Below are positions 37,251 through 48,984 of a stretch of 64,000 bases of DNA, in pieces. This DNA comes from Algoriphagus sp. PAP.12 (GTDB lineage: Bacteria > Bacteroidota > Bacteroidia > Cytophagales > Cyclobacteriaceae), in the NCBI RefSeq assembly GCF_026652115.1, contig NZ_JAPPSQ010000006.1, positions 124,001-188,000 on the forward strand. Direction: 5' to 3'. Made by a program: the position numbers and the translations under genes. The notes below the pieces were generated by a model, which was given only the letters and a program-made list of their open reading frames with translations, did no database searches and was not told the origin of the DNA. Position 1 is the first letter of the stretch; each line of letters starts with the position of its first letter.

Positions 37251-37766
37251 ATGAGTGAATTAAAGTGGTTTGTGATGTATACAGCATCGCGATCCGAGAA
37301 GAAAGTTGCCAAAAGATTAAGAGAAGAGGGTTGGGAAGTGTATTTGCCCTTGGTTACTGAGTTGAGACAATGGTCCGATCGTAAGAAAAAGGTGGAACGC
37401 CCTCTATTTAATGGGTATGTCTTTGTGAAAACCCAAAGGAATCAGTTGTGGGAATGTCTTCAAGTTCCTGGAGCAGTGAAATTTGTTCACTTTTCAGGAA
37501 ATCACGCCATTGTCAGAGAGGAAGATCTGGAGACAATCAAAAGAGTGGTTGATACTGGAGTAGCTGTAGAAACTGACGGTAGCGATATTGAGCCAGGTGA
37601 AAAAGTGAGAGTGATGGGAGGTCCTTTACAGAATATGGTGGGAGAATGTGTTGAAAAAGGAAATAAGGATTACTTCATGATTCGAATTCCAGGGATTTAT
37701 CAAAATATGCTGATGAGTGTCCCAAGGAAGTTTTTGGAAGTATTACCTAATCATGTGGAGATATAA
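37251..37766 (+). CDS. UpxY-type NusG-family transcription antiterminator
   Basis: A 171-residue NusG paralogue. It starts with the NGN domain hallmark KWFVMYTASRSEKKVAKRLREEGWEVYLPL, continues FNGYVFVKT, and ends with a KOW segment (EPGEKVRVMGGPLQNMVGECVEKGNKDYFMIRIPG). Such paralogues (UpxY, RfaH-like) ride RNA polymerase and prevent termination in long polysaccharide operons. Unusually it does not lead a polysaccharide operon: a strong bidirectional terminator follows directly, so its target must be elsewhere. Confidence 0.9.
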   Translation: MSELKWFVMYTASRSEKKVAKRLREEGWEVYLPLVTELRQWSDRKKKVERPLFNGYVFVKTQRNQLWECLQVPGAVKFVHFSGNHAIVREEDLETIKRVVDTGVAVETDGSDIEPGEKVRVMGGPLQNMVGECVEKGNKDYFMIRIPGIYQNMLMSVPRKFLEVLPNHVEI

Positions 37767-37806
37767 AAAAGGAGGCCAGAAATTTATTTCTGGCCTCCTT
37801 TTTTAT
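37765..37806. terminator. Bidirectional terminator between convergent genes
   Basis: A long near-perfect hairpin of about 18 bp (arms about 37765-37782 and 37787-37804) with GGAGGCCAGAAA paired to TTTCTGGCCTCC. It has A and T runs on either side, so it should terminate both the UpxY-like gene (plus) and the outer-membrane protein gene (minus). Confidence 0.9.
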
Positions 37807-37813
37807 TTTTTTC

Positions 37814-38515
37814 TTATCGATTTTTAGGTCTGAAGTACCGTCTATAGACGATTTGCGCTTGAGCTAAATGATCTCCAAATTTATTGAAACCAACATTTCC
37901 ATCCAGATTATCAGAGAAAGTAAAAAGCATGGTTCCTTCTCCTGCGATATCAGAATATGGGCCCAACGTATAGCTTAAACCTATCCTTAAAGGAACGTAT
38001 CCTGTTGTTACAGAATGCTTGGTAGGAGTTTCTTCAGAGGAAAATGATTTGGTCTGTTTGGTTGTGACATTGATGATCCCTAAACCTACACCTCCATATA
38101 GATTGAACATGCTTCTCAACATGTGATTAGGAAAAGGAATCAAGTTCCAGCTAGGCATGATGTCGAAGTAATAAGCAGGTCCTTTAGCGGTAAATGCTGA
38201 TCCATACAAAGTCCAGTGATCTTGAACTCTTTGACTTGGGTTTCCACCACTGCTGATGGATTGGTAGCCTATTGTAGCCCTTACATCTGTTTTGGGCGTG
38301 ATTCTTTTGGTTAAAGCTGCTGATATGGATGGATTCAATTCAAATTTAAAGTCTCTGTATTGTCCCCCATTATCAATGTATGCAAAGGAAGGTCCTACAC
38401 CAAAGGAGAAAATATAGTTTCTTGAGATTTTTTCTTTATAGAAGTTTTGAGCTTTAAGATCAAAAGATGTGGCTAAAAGCGAAAGGATAAATACTAGTTG
38501 GATTGTCTTTTTCAT
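37814..38515 (-). CDS. Outer-membrane beta-barrel protein
   Basis: A 233-residue exported protein. The ATG at 38515 yields a normal signal peptide (MKKTIQLVFILSLLATSFDLKAQ). The mature protein alternates polar and hydrophobic residues in strands ending in aromatic positions (YIFSFGVGPSFAYID, VRATIGYQSIS, VPLRIGLSYTLGPY) and closes with QAQIVYRRYF, as in small eight-strand barrels. Function unknown. It is a single gene ending at the bidirectional terminator. Confidence 0.82.
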   Translation of the reverse strand: MKKTIQLVFILSLLATSFDLKAQNFYKEKISRNYIFSFGVGPSFAYIDNGGQYRDFKFELNPSISAALTKRITPKTDVRATIGYQSISSGGNPSQRVQDHWTLYGSAFTAKGPAYYFDIMPSWNLIPFPNHMLRSMFNLYGGVGLGIINVTTKQTKSFSSEETPTKHSVTTGYVPLRIGLSYTLGPYSDIAGEGTMLFTFSDNLDGNVGFNKFGDHLAQAQIVYRRYFRPKNR

Positions 38516-38646
38516 ATCGTCACGATTCTGAGCTGAAGGAGGAATACTCTTCTCTTTTGCAAATTTGGCAACAAATATGCCAATCACCTGAAGGAATTGT
38601 ATTTAAAACTCCAAGCCTTGAGTATTTATTGCCTCTTCTTAAAAAA

Positions 38647-38826
38647 TTAGGCTTCCTCAAAAGCTTTTTGTACTTCTTCCTCCGTGGTTTTGAGTTTGTT
38701 TTTGCAAAACTTTACCAATTCCGCAGCTTCTTTGACAAGCTCAGAAAGTTCATCCACACTCTTTTTTCCTTCTTCTAATTCCGCTAAGATCTTCTCTAAC
38801 CTCTCGGATGCCTCTTGATAATTCAT
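38647..38826 (-). CDS. xseB: Exodeoxyribonuclease VII small subunit
   Basis: A 59-residue helical protein: it begins MNYQEASERLEKILAELEEG and continues with KKSVDELSELVKEAAELVKFCKNKL, the XseB pattern of a long coiled-coil hairpin. Its ATG overlaps the xseA stop codon (ATGA), so the two subunits are translationally coupled. XseB binds the XseA C-terminal helices in exonuclease VII, which degrades single-stranded DNA from both ends. Confidence 0.93.
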   Translation of the reverse strand: MNYQEASERLEKILAELEEGKKSVDELSELVKEAAELVKFCKNKLKTTEEEVQKAFEEA

Positions 38827-40142
38827 GATTCCTCTGTTTCAATTTCAGTAATGGTACTACTTATTTTTTGATTGGAAGTAAAGGTTTGAATAGCATCACC
38901 TTTTTTTGGTTTTGCCAGATGAATAGGCGTTCCACCAATTTCGGTTCTGGTATATCCACGTTTCAAAAGGGAAATCGGATTGAGTTGAGACAAAGTCTTT
39001 TCTGCTACTTCCAAATTCCTGTTTTCCTGTTTTAGAAATAATTCCAAACCTTTTTTAATCTCTTTTTCTTTGGCTTCTATTTGAATCTGATTGGATTGAA
39101 TTTGTGCATGAAAAGCCGTTAGAATTTGCGATTTTTTGGATGCAATTCGCTCTTTTTCCAGATTCAGTTTATTTTGAATTGAGGCTTTGATCCGATGGTT
39201 GATTTGGTCCAGCTGGCTGTTTGCCAATTGAATTGTACTTCGTGTCAACCTGTCCAGCCGAGTTAATGTCAAACCCAAATTTTCCTCAAAAATCCGAAAT
39301 CCTGCCAATAGAAAATCTGCTACAGCAGTGGGGGTTTTGAGTCGGGTGTGTGCCACCAGATCAGCTACAGTTTCATCCCTTTCATGACCAATTCCTGTGA
39401 AAACAGGTAGTGTGGACTGTGCAATTTTAACCGCAAGATTATAATCATCAAAACAATCCAAGTCTAGCTGAGCTCCTCCGCCACGGATAATTACGATGGC
39501 TTCCAACTCTAAATTTGATTTTTGGGATTCGATCAGTTCCAAAGCATGAATCAAGCTTGAAACAGCTCCATTTCCCTGCATCAAAGAGGGGAAGAGTTTG
39601 TGATAGATTTTGAAGCCTTGTGGATTATGATCCAAATGATTCAGAAAATCACCATATCCAGCAGCTGTTGGGCTACTAATTATGGCAATTTTTTGAATAA
39701 CCGGTGGATAGGGTTGGGAAGCATTGAGTCGTATCAATCCTTCTCTAGTTAATCTATCGATTGTCTCTTGTCGGATTCTGGCTCTTTCCCCCAAGGAAAA
39801 AGAAGCATCTATGTCCTTGATGTTGAGGCTCAGACCATAGACAGAATGGAAAGTTACCTGAACTTGAGCCAGAACTTTCATTCCATTTTTTATGCCGCTT
39901 CCTGTCAGACTTTCAAAGCGAGAAGCAATAGCTCTATATGTGAACTGCCAGCAATTGCATCGGATTTTTGCTAAAACCTGATTGCCTTGCTTTTCTACCA
40001 ATTCGAAATACGCATGTCCCTGAGGGGCCTGTCGGAAATCGGCGATTTCACCGATAACCCAATAGGTAGGAGAGAGCTCATTTTCCAGAGTGGACTTGAT
40101 GAGATCCCCTAGCTCAGCAATTGACAGCGAATTTGGAATCAT
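38823..40142 (-). CDS. xseA: Exodeoxyribonuclease VII large subunit
   Basis: A 439-residue protein: N-terminal OB fold (LSIAELGDLIKSTLENELSPTYWVIGEIADFRQAPQGHAYFEL), a central catalytic domain with ISSPTAAGYGDFLNHL, the VIIRGGGAQLDLDCFDDYNLA motif and FTGIGHERDETVADLVAHTRLKTPTAVADFL, and a long coiled-coil C-terminal region (about 290-390). It directly follows dapA (adjacent stop and start) and overlaps xseB by 4 bases, forming a dapA-xseA-xseB operon. Confidence 0.96.
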   Translation of the reverse strand: MIPNSLSIAELGDLIKSTLENELSPTYWVIGEIADFRQAPQGHAYFELVEKQGNQVLAKIRCNCWQFTYRAIASRFESLTGSGIKNGMKVLAQVQVTFHSVYGLSLNIKDIDASFSLGERARIRQETIDRLTREGLIRLNASQPYPPVIQKIAIISSPTAAGYGDFLNHLDHNPQGFKIYHKLFPSLMQGNGAVSSLIHALELIESQKSNLELEAIVIIRGGGAQLDLDCFDDYNLAVKIAQSTLPVFTGIGHERDETVADLVAHTRLKTPTAVADFLLAGFRIFEENLGLTLTRLDRLTRSTIQLANSQLDQINHRIKASIQNKLNLEKERIASKKSQILTAFHAQIQSNQIQIEAKEKEIKKGLELFLKQENRNLEVAEKTLSQLNPISLLKRGYTRTEIGGTPIHLAKPKKGDAIQTFTSNQKISSTITEIETEES

Positions 40143-41006
40143 TTACATAAACTTTTGTGCAGCGGTTTTGATCAATTGATTCAATTCTAGGCTAGCTCTT
40201 AACATTGGAAGCCTTACCTGATCATCACAAATTCCTAGATGACAAAGGAAATTTTTGATGCCAACAGGATTTCCCTCTTTATACATTAAGTCATTGACTT
40301 CTAGAAGAGAATAAGCCGCCTTTCGGCTTTCTTTTTCTTTGCCATGGCAGATGGCTTTGAAAGTTGAAGGGATGGCGTTTGCCAAAACAGAAATGACTCC
40401 AACTCCACCTACTGAATTAAGGGCTTTGGTCATCAAGTCATCTCCTGAAATTAATAAGAAATCATCAGGCTTATTGGCAGCGATCTTCATGCATTGCTCC
40501 AAATTTCCACTTGCCTCTTTCATTCCGATTATATTGGAATGTTGAGCCAAAGCTAAAGTGGTTTCAGCGGTCATATTGGACATGGTTCTTCCTGGAACGT
40601 TGTACAAAATCACAGGGACTGGACAGGCATCGGCGATTTCTTTGTAATGTGCTATGATACCAGCTTGACTTGGCTTATTGTAATATGGGCTAACAGAAAG
40701 AATCGCTGATATTCCAGAAAAGTCAGTGTTGGCAATTTCATCCAAAACCAACTGAGTATTGTTCCCTCCAATTCCATAAACCACAGGTACGCGATTATTA
40801 TTTTGCTTTATGCAAAAATCAAGAACCTCTTTCTTTTCCTTTGATGTCAAAGTAGCTGTTTCTCCAGTAGTACCTAATACTACCAAATAGTCAACCCCTC
40901 CGTCAATCGTGAAATCAATCAGTTTTGCTAGACTTGGAAAGTCTATCGTGTAATCGTCATTAAATGGCGTGACTAATGCCACACCCGTACCGCACAGCTG
41001 GTTCAT
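40143..41006 (-). CDS. dapA: 4-hydroxy-tetrahydrodipicolinate synthase
   Basis: Class I aldolase-type enzyme of 287 residues for lysine and diaminopimelate synthesis (pyruvate plus aspartate semialdehyde). The Schiff-base lysine is K163 (IGMKEASGN), the catalytic tyrosine Y135 (LYNVPGR), and the TGET motif (47-50) binds pyruvate. It heads the dapA-xseAB operon. A perfect 19-bp palindrome at 41115-41133 lies about 110 bases upstream, shared with the divergent monooxygenase gene. Confidence 0.96.
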   Translation of the reverse strand: MNQLCGTGVALVTPFNDDYTIDFPSLAKLIDFTIDGGVDYLVVLGTTGETATLTSKEKKEVLDFCIKQNNNRVPVVYGIGGNNTQLVLDEIANTDFSGISAILSVSPYYNKPSQAGIIAHYKEIADACPVPVILYNVPGRTMSNMTAETTLALAQHSNIIGMKEASGNLEQCMKIAANKPDDFLLISGDDLMTKALNSVGGVGVISVLANAIPSTFKAICHGKEKESRKAAYSLLEVNDLMYKEGNPVGIKNFLCHLGICDDQVRLPMLRASLELNQLIKTAAQKFM

Positions 41007-41114
41007 GGTTTATTTAAGGTTAAGAGCTTGCAAAGATAAAGGTCTCTAGGAGTTTTGGCAGAAGTCGGGAAGATTTTTGAGGTATTTGATCTAAGATAAA
41101 TAGTGAAAAATCAT

Positions 41115-41133
41115 GGTTTAAACAGTTTAAACC
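41115..41133. promoter_or_regulatory. 19-bp perfect palindrome, candidate operator
   Basis: GGTTTAAACAGTTTAAACC is a perfect 9-1-9 palindrome in the 179-base region between divergent dapA and the luciferase-like gene, 53 bases before the latter's ATG. Its size and symmetry suit a dimeric repressor such as MarR, TetR or GntR type. The regulator is unknown. Confidence 0.55.
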
Positions 41134-41185
41134 GCGAACGATTTATTTTTTCTCGTGGTTTGCAGGGATAGTAAACTAAACCAAT

Positions 41186-42190
41186 ATGAATAATAAAGTA
41201 TCCTATTCACTGTTAGATCTTGCAGTAATCAAAGATGGTTTCGATGCCAAAGATGCCTACCAAAGGAGTCTGGATGTTGCTCGAAATGCAGAGAAATTGG
41301 GTTTTACCAGAATCTGGCTGGCGGAGCATCATAACATGCCCTACGTGGGAAGTTCTGCTCCAACAGTCCTGATGGGCTACATTGCTGGTGGCACTGAAAA
41401 GATCAGAGTAGGTTCTGGAGGAATCATGATGCCCAATCATTCTTCCTTGATGGTGGCCGAAGAAATTGGGACATTGGAAACGCTTTACCCAGGAAGAATC
41501 GATTTAGGGTTAGGTAGAGCACCTGGAACTGATCAAAAGACGGCTTCTGCCTTGAGAAGAGGAAGAATTGAAACGGTTCAAGATTTCCCCAATGATTTGG
41601 AAGATCTGCAGCGATATTTTTCTTTAGATAATTCCCGTTCCTCCGTCCGTGCATTTCCCGCTGAAGGATTGGAAGTCCCTATTTATATTCTCGGGTCCAG
41701 TATGAGTAGTGCAATTTTGGCTGCTGAAAGAGGACTGCCTTATGCATTCGCTTCCCATTTTGCTCCTGCCCAGTTTGTTCAAGCTGTAGAATACTATAAA
41801 GACCATTTTAAACCTTCGGAATATTTAAAAGAACCTTATGTGATTTCCTGTGTCAATGTCATAGCAGCAGATACTCAGGAAGAGGCGGATTTATTGGCAA
41901 CATCGTTCTTCCAAATGGCTTTAGGTGTGATTCAGGGAAGATCCTTGCCTCTTAGAGAGCCTGTCAAGGATTTTCTTCATCATATTTCAGAACAAGAAGC
42001 CGCTGCGCTTCAAAATATGATGGCGGTTACTTTTGTAGGGACAATGGACGCCGTGAAAGAAGGTTTACAGGAATTGATCAAATATACCGGGGTGAATGAA
42101 GTGATGATCACTACCAATATTTTCGAGCATCAAGCTAGAATTCATTCTTTGGAATTGACCGCTAAAGCGTTTGAAGAAATGGCGCTTTAG
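41186..42190 (+). CDS. Luciferase-like (LLM class) flavin-dependent oxidoreductase
   Basis: A 334-residue TIM-barrel protein of the bacterial luciferase superfamily. Typical stretches are LGFTRIWLAEHHNMP, GSSAPTVLMGYIAGGTEKIRVGSGGIMMPNHSSLMVAEEIGTLETLYPGRIDLGLGRAPGTD and the C-terminal VTFVGTMDAVKEGLQEL. Members use FMNH2 and O2, or reduce substrates with flavin; the substrate cannot be named. It lies downstream of the 19-bp palindrome, a likely operator for it. Confidence 0.92.
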   Translation: MNNKVSYSLLDLAVIKDGFDAKDAYQRSLDVARNAEKLGFTRIWLAEHHNMPYVGSSAPTVLMGYIAGGTEKIRVGSGGIMMPNHSSLMVAEEIGTLETLYPGRIDLGLGRAPGTDQKTASALRRGRIETVQDFPNDLEDLQRYFSLDNSRSSVRAFPAEGLEVPIYILGSSMSSAILAAERGLPYAFASHFAPAQFVQAVEYYKDHFKPSEYLKEPYVISCVNVIAADTQEEADLLATSFFQMALGVIQGRSLPLREPVKDFLHHISEQEAAALQNMMAVTFVGTMDAVKEGLQELIKYTGVNEVMITTNIFEHQARIHSLELTAKAFEEMAL

Positions 42191-42256
42191 AAATCGAACC
42201 TCAAAGGAAACAGGACGTTATAGCTTAACTTGTCAAATCACCCAATCCCAAATTCC

Positions 42257-42874
42257 ATGAATAGATTTATCAACGGTTTTATTGTTGCGGCACTTATCTT
42301 AGGTGGTGTTTGGTATTGGGTAGAAAAAAAAGAGGACAAAGACCAGATTCGGGAAGAGTCTTCACTAATTCAAGAGCAGATCGTTCAGGTTGGAAAGTTG
42401 ATTGTGACAGAGGGATATTTCTCTCAGGTCTTTACATTCAAAAACTCTCAATCCATGTTTTTGGACATGATCAAGCTGGATAAGAAAGCCTTGGTTGTTG
42501 CTAATGCCAAAGCGACCGTGGAGTATGATTTGAGAAAGCTAGAAACCGAGGTAGACTTGGAAAGTAAGACCGTAAGAATCACCAAAATTCCAGATCCTGT
42601 AATCAATATTTATCCGGAGATTGAATACTACGATGTTACTCAGGATTATTTCAATCAGTTCGGAGCAAATGATTACAACAAGATCAAATCTACTGTTACA
42701 GATAGATTGAGACAGAAAATTGAAAAATCAGACTTGAAAAAAGATGCCCGTGATAGATTGATGAGTGAGCTGGTTTCCATTTATCAATTAACAAATACCA
42801 TGGGCTGGACATTAATGTATCAGGAAATAGTAATAGCAGGAGAGGATCAATTGAAAGGAATTGAAAAGAATTGA
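42257..42874 (+). CDS. DUF4230 family membrane-anchored protein
   Basis: A 205-residue protein with an N-terminal transmembrane helix (about 3-22, FINGFIVAALILGGVWYWV) followed by an extracytoplasmic domain of the DUF4230 type (QVGKLIVTEGYFSQVFTFKNS, VVANAKATVEYDLRKLETEVDLESKTVRITKIPDP). The ATG at 42257 is preferred to an upstream TTG. Function unknown. It starts 66 bases after the monooxygenase and is convergent with the serine hydrolase gene, which ends 2 bases away. Confidence 0.82.
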   Translation: MNRFINGFIVAALILGGVWYWVEKKEDKDQIREESSLIQEQIVQVGKLIVTEGYFSQVFTFKNSQSMFLDMIKLDKKALVVANAKATVEYDLRKLETEVDLESKTVRITKIPDPVINIYPEIEYYDVTQDYFNQFGANDYNKIKSTVTDRLRQKIEKSDLKKDARDRLMSELVSIYQLTNTMGWTLMYQEIVIAGEDQLKGIEKN

Positions 42875-42876
42875 GA

Positions 42877-43944
42877 TTAATTCAAGACTTTCTCCATTAG
42901 CTTCCAGAATTCTCGATCAAACTCTGAGACAGCAAAGTCTTCATTTGGGGACTCGCCTAATCGAATGATAACCAACTTTTCACTGGGAACGATATAGATT
43001 TTTTGATCATTCTTTCCCAAAGCAGTATACATATCCAAGGGAGCTGTTGGAACCAATGAACCTGGAAATTGAAACTGACTTTGAGGCAGATGAAAACTGG
43101 ATTTACCATTGAGCCACCAAAGGTATCCGTAAGATAAATTGATGTCTTGGGAAGTGTTTGTCGCGGAATTGAGGAATTCCTGAGAGATGATTTGATTACT
43201 TTCCCATTTTCCTCCCGCATAAATCATTAGCCCAAACCTTGCCATGCTTCTCGTATCGCTAAAATATACACTCAGGTCTCCCAGTTGAACCCAGGCGCCT
43301 GTCATCCCAATTTTCTCCCGAAGTTGAGATTTGAAATAGTTGTCCCAAGTTTTCCCACTCGCTTCCGCCACTACATCCTGTAACTTGACATATACATTGT
43401 GGTATGCCCAGCGAGTTCCTGCGTCTGCCTTGTAATGCAAGTTTTCAGCAGAAACATCATCTCCATAACTATCATCAATTCCAGAAGTCATGGATAATAG
43501 ATGTTGAGAAGTGATTAGAGTTTCTTTTGAGAGTGGCGTACTTGTCCAACCGGTTCCCAAATAGTCCGAAACAGGCTTTGAGATGTCCAAAAGCCCCTGA
43601 TCTTGAGCAATACCTGTGACTGTTGAGGTTAAAGTTTTTCCTGCGCTTGCCCAATACCAAGGAGTATTGATGGAATGTTCATTCATATATTCTTCCACTA
43701 CCAGTTTTCCTTGGTGCAAAATGATAAATCCTTTGGTGTTGTTTTCTTCCAGAAAAGTCAATAGATCATCCAAAGAGGATACATCCCATCCTAAATCTTG
43801 GATTGATCTGGTTTCCCAAATTGATGAATTGATAGGAGGGAAGTAAACGGTTTCTGAGGGAATCGGAGCTGGATTGTCCTTCTTGGAACAAGCAAAAGTT
43901 GCCAAGAAAAAGATTGAAAGGAATGAAAAAATCAAGTGTTTCAT
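42877..43944 (-). CDS. Serine hydrolase of the class C beta-lactamase fold, lipoprotein
   Basis: A 355-residue paralogue of the enzyme at 3359-4462. Signal peptide with a lipobox (FLATFAC, residue about 19) makes it a lipoprotein. SxxK is SAGK in WYWASAGKTLT, the YxN motif is YHN in WAYHNVYVK, and the shared opening YFPPINSSIWE and tail IYIVPSEKLVIIRLGE leave little doubt of common ancestry. ATG 43944 is chosen over a TTG nine bases upstream. Substrate unknown. Confidence 0.88.
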   Translation of the reverse strand: MKHLIFSFLSIFFLATFACSKKDNPAPIPSETVYFPPINSSIWETRSIQDLGWDVSSLDDLLTFLEENNTKGFIILHQGKLVVEEYMNEHSINTPWYWASAGKTLTSTVTGIAQDQGLLDISKPVSDYLGTGWTSTPLSKETLITSQHLLSMTSGIDDSYGDDVSAENLHYKADAGTRWAYHNVYVKLQDVVAEASGKTWDNYFKSQLREKIGMTGAWVQLGDLSVYFSDTRSMARFGLMIYAGGKWESNQIISQEFLNSATNTSQDINLSYGYLWWLNGKSSFHLPQSQFQFPGSLVPTAPLDMYTALGKNDQKIYIVPSEKLVIIRLGESPNEDFAVSEFDREFWKLMEKVLN

Positions 43945-44001
43945 AAAAGTCAATTCTATCCCTTTGACTTCATCTATTGCGTTGGGTTTAATTTCACACT
44001 T

Positions 44002-45552
44002 CTAGTTGTTGTAATGACCATTTTCGAAATCCCCATCGCAAGCCTTCAATAGCTTGTCTTTCAACTCTAAAAGCTTTTCAGGATATTTTGCAGCTAAATT
44101 ATTTTCTTCTCTAGGGTCATCATTCAAGTTGTACAGCTCAAAGGCATTTTCCGGCAAATATGTCCTGATTTTCCAACCATCATCAGTGATCAAAGTAGGT
44201 CCGATAAAGGAGGAATAAACAACAAAATCATGATTTTCAGACCCAGCTCCGAATCCTTTCAGTTCCTCAGAAAAGGAGACTCCATCAGTTTCTAATTGTT
44301 GTTGATATCCCACCAAGTCTGCAATTGTTGCAAGTAAATCGTAATTGGCTGTAAGCCGATGAGAAGTTGCCCCGGGTTTAATGTGATTCGGCCATCTGGC
44401 AATTAAGGGAACATTGATTCCTCCTTCCAAATTACTTCTTTTCATGCCTGCTCTTCCTCCATTTCCATTGAAAATATCACCAGCCAATTCACTGTAATAT
44501 TTACTTTCGAAATCATCGAATCTGACTCCGGTTTTCATATTGGTATAAGGTTTTAGCGTTCTCCCTTTTTGACCATAATAGATCTCATGTCCATTGTCAG
44601 CTGTAAAGATGACGATCGTATTTTCATCTAATCCCAATTCTTCCAATTTCTCCAAAATCTGACCCACATTATCATCTAGCAATTTGACCATGGAGGCATA
44701 TTCCTTTTCGATTTGGGTCAGTCGAGGATCATTAGCAAAGTCGGGATGAACGGACGGGATAGCTACAGGACCATGCGGTAGTTGAGTTGGGAAATAAAGG
44801 AAGAATTGTTTGTCCTGATTGGATTCGATAAAGTTCAAGGCACTTTGCATAAAAATGTCCTGTGAATACACTTGTTTCCCAACCCGGTTCCAACGCTCTT
44901 TGTAAGCTTCTGCGGTTTCAGGTTCATGGGATTTGGCGGCATTTTGATAAGTGTTTCCTTCATAATAAACCATTTTCCCATTTTCAAAAAGGAAATTTGG
45001 GTAAAAACCATGAGCCCTCACGTGGTCCAAATAGCCCAAGTAATAATCCCAGCCATGCCTTTTCATCTGATAATCAGTGGCCGAAAAGCCCCATTCCAAT
45101 TTCCCAATTTGGGCCGTTTTATAGCCCATTTCCTTAGCTACTTGACCAAGGAATACCTGGTTTTCAGGAATTGGTTTCAGATTCTGATTGATTTGGGATT
45201 CTATTTCCAGATAATTGGATTCATCAGCTGCTTTGTATAGGCCTCCTGCATTGATGTCGAACCCATCTTGATGGCTATCATGCAAACCTGTAATCAAAGA
45301 AGCTCTAGCAGGTGCACAAAGCATGTTGGAATAAGCTCTTTCGAATCTCATCCCTTCTTTTGCCAATCGATCAATGTTCGGAGTAGAAATGATTTCCTGT
45401 CCCTCGTGACCCAGTAGGCCTATCCCCAAATCATCTGCATAAATCAGAATGATATTGGGTTTTTCGGATTTAATCTGAAATCCGCAAAGTGAAATAAAAA
45501 GTATATAGTATAAGTATGAGTGGTTTTTCATATGGACTAAACTAAAATTCAT
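44002..45552 (-). CDS. Secreted type I sulfatase
   Basis: Arylsulfatase-family hydrolase of up to 516 residues. The formylglycine signature CxPxR is CAPAR (79-83) in MLCAPARASLITG, and metal ligands are YADDLG (about 39-41) and ADNGHE. A second ATG at 45531 would give a tidier signal peptide (MKNHSYLYYILFISLCG), and is the likelier true start. It would cleave sulfate esters, perhaps from marine polysaccharides. It is not beside SusC/SusD or glycoside hydrolase genes and needs a sulfatase-maturing enzyme encoded elsewhere. Confidence 0.92.
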   Translation of the reverse strand: MNFSLVHMKNHSYLYYILFISLCGFQIKSEKPNIILIYADDLGIGLLGHEGQEIISTPNIDRLAKEGMRFERAYSNMLCAPARASLITGLHDSHQDGFDINAGGLYKAADESNYLEIESQINQNLKPIPENQVFLGQVAKEMGYKTAQIGKLEWGFSATDYQMKRHGWDYYLGYLDHVRAHGFYPNFLFENGKMVYYEGNTYQNAAKSHEPETAEAYKERWNRVGKQVYSQDIFMQSALNFIESNQDKQFFLYFPTQLPHGPVAIPSVHPDFANDPRLTQIEKEYASMVKLLDDNVGQILEKLEELGLDENTIVIFTADNGHEIYYGQKGRTLKPYTNMKTGVRFDDFESKYYSELAGDIFNGNGGRAGMKRSNLEGGINVPLIARWPNHIKPGATSHRLTANYDLLATIADLVGYQQQLETDGVSFSEELKGFGAGSENHDFVVYSSFIGPTLITDDGWKIRTYLPENAFELYNLNDDPREENNLAAKYPEKLLELKDKLLKACDGDFENGHYNN

Positions 45553-45587
45553 TTCAAATTAAAAATCAATTTGGGATAAAAATAAAA

Positions 45588-45615
45588 GCCACCTAACCAG
45601 AATTTGGAAGGTGGC
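45588..45615 (-). terminator. Terminator between the hypothetical periplasmic protein and sulfatase genes
   Basis: GCCACCT (45588-45594) pairs with AGGTGGC (45609-45615); the loop can form a further short stem. On the minus strand it is followed by TTTTATTTTT. It closes the gene at 45646-46194. Confidence 0.72.
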
Positions 45616-45645
45616 AAAAGTAAAGTCGATTAATTTGAAATATAA

Positions 45646-46194
45646 TTAATTTCGAACTCCGAATAGGTAGATTTTTGTCTGCTGTGCATTGGTGTTTTCT
45701 GGATTGTAAAATGCATATTCCATTGATGTTTCTAAAGGTCCGGTAGGGGTGATTTTATATACTCCTTCATCAATCTTCTCAATGTTAAAATCTACATGAA
45801 ATTGATCTGACATCGATTTACCTCTTGCTCCAAACCCAGCAAGTGCACTTACTTTCATTAATGGAATATTTCTTTTTTTACTATTAAAATCTGTTTTTGT
45901 AAGGACAATTAATGATTCAGGATCGACGCCTTCATCAACCCAAATGATAAAGGTAGGTTCTTGAGGGGAAACAATTGGAGATTTTCCTCCAGCTACAGAT
46001 ATTTCTTGTTGGGCACCGCCATAGCCAAGCCCTTTGACTTTATATTTTATTTCAGCAGTTTGGACTTCGAGTTTTGAAAGTTTTCCATCAATTAAAATCA
46101 TTGGTTGGTTTTTAAATTCTGGCTTTGGAATATCCTGTGCAGAACTAAAAAAAGAATAGGTTACTAACAGTAAGCTTAGAAGTGATTTTTTCAT
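45646..46194 (-). CDS. Hypothetical exported protein
   Basis: A 182-residue protein with a signal peptide (about 1-19, ending FFSSAQ). The mature part looks beta-rich (SKLEVQTAEIKYKVKGLGYGG, FIIWVDEGVDPESLIVLTKT, DEGVYKITPTGPLETSMEYAFYNPE) and may be an Ig-like domain. I recognise no family. It has its own terminator and 182 bases of AT-rich upstream sequence. Confidence 0.72.
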   Translation of the reverse strand: MKKSLLSLLLVTYSFFSSAQDIPKPEFKNQPMILIDGKLSKLEVQTAEIKYKVKGLGYGGAQQEISVAGGKSPIVSPQEPTFIIWVDEGVDPESLIVLTKTDFNSKKRNIPLMKVSALAGFGARGKSMSDQFHVDFNIEKIDEGVYKITPTGPLETSMEYAFYNPENTNAQQTKIYLFGVRN

Positions 46195-46376
46195 TAAAAT
46201 TAAAGATTTGGTAAGGGGGGTTAAAAATTTTCAATTGTGAAAGTCTAAATTATTATCGATTTATAAAATAGTTGTATCAATTAAAATTTTATTTAAAACT
46301 CAAACTTGCTGAGCTATAAATATTTAAAATTGATCCAATCTCTTTTGTGAGATTTAATTAAGAAAATAGTACAAAT

Positions 46377-48851
<2,475 letters not shown>

Positions 48852-48984
48852 TTAAATTTAAGCGGATTTGGGCAACATGTGGACTTGAAGTGGATTGAAA
48901 AATTGAAAAAATGATTCAGAAAATAGTCAAATACTGTCAGAATCAGACGATAATGTGGATTCTAAATTGGTTGTTTGACTTCTC

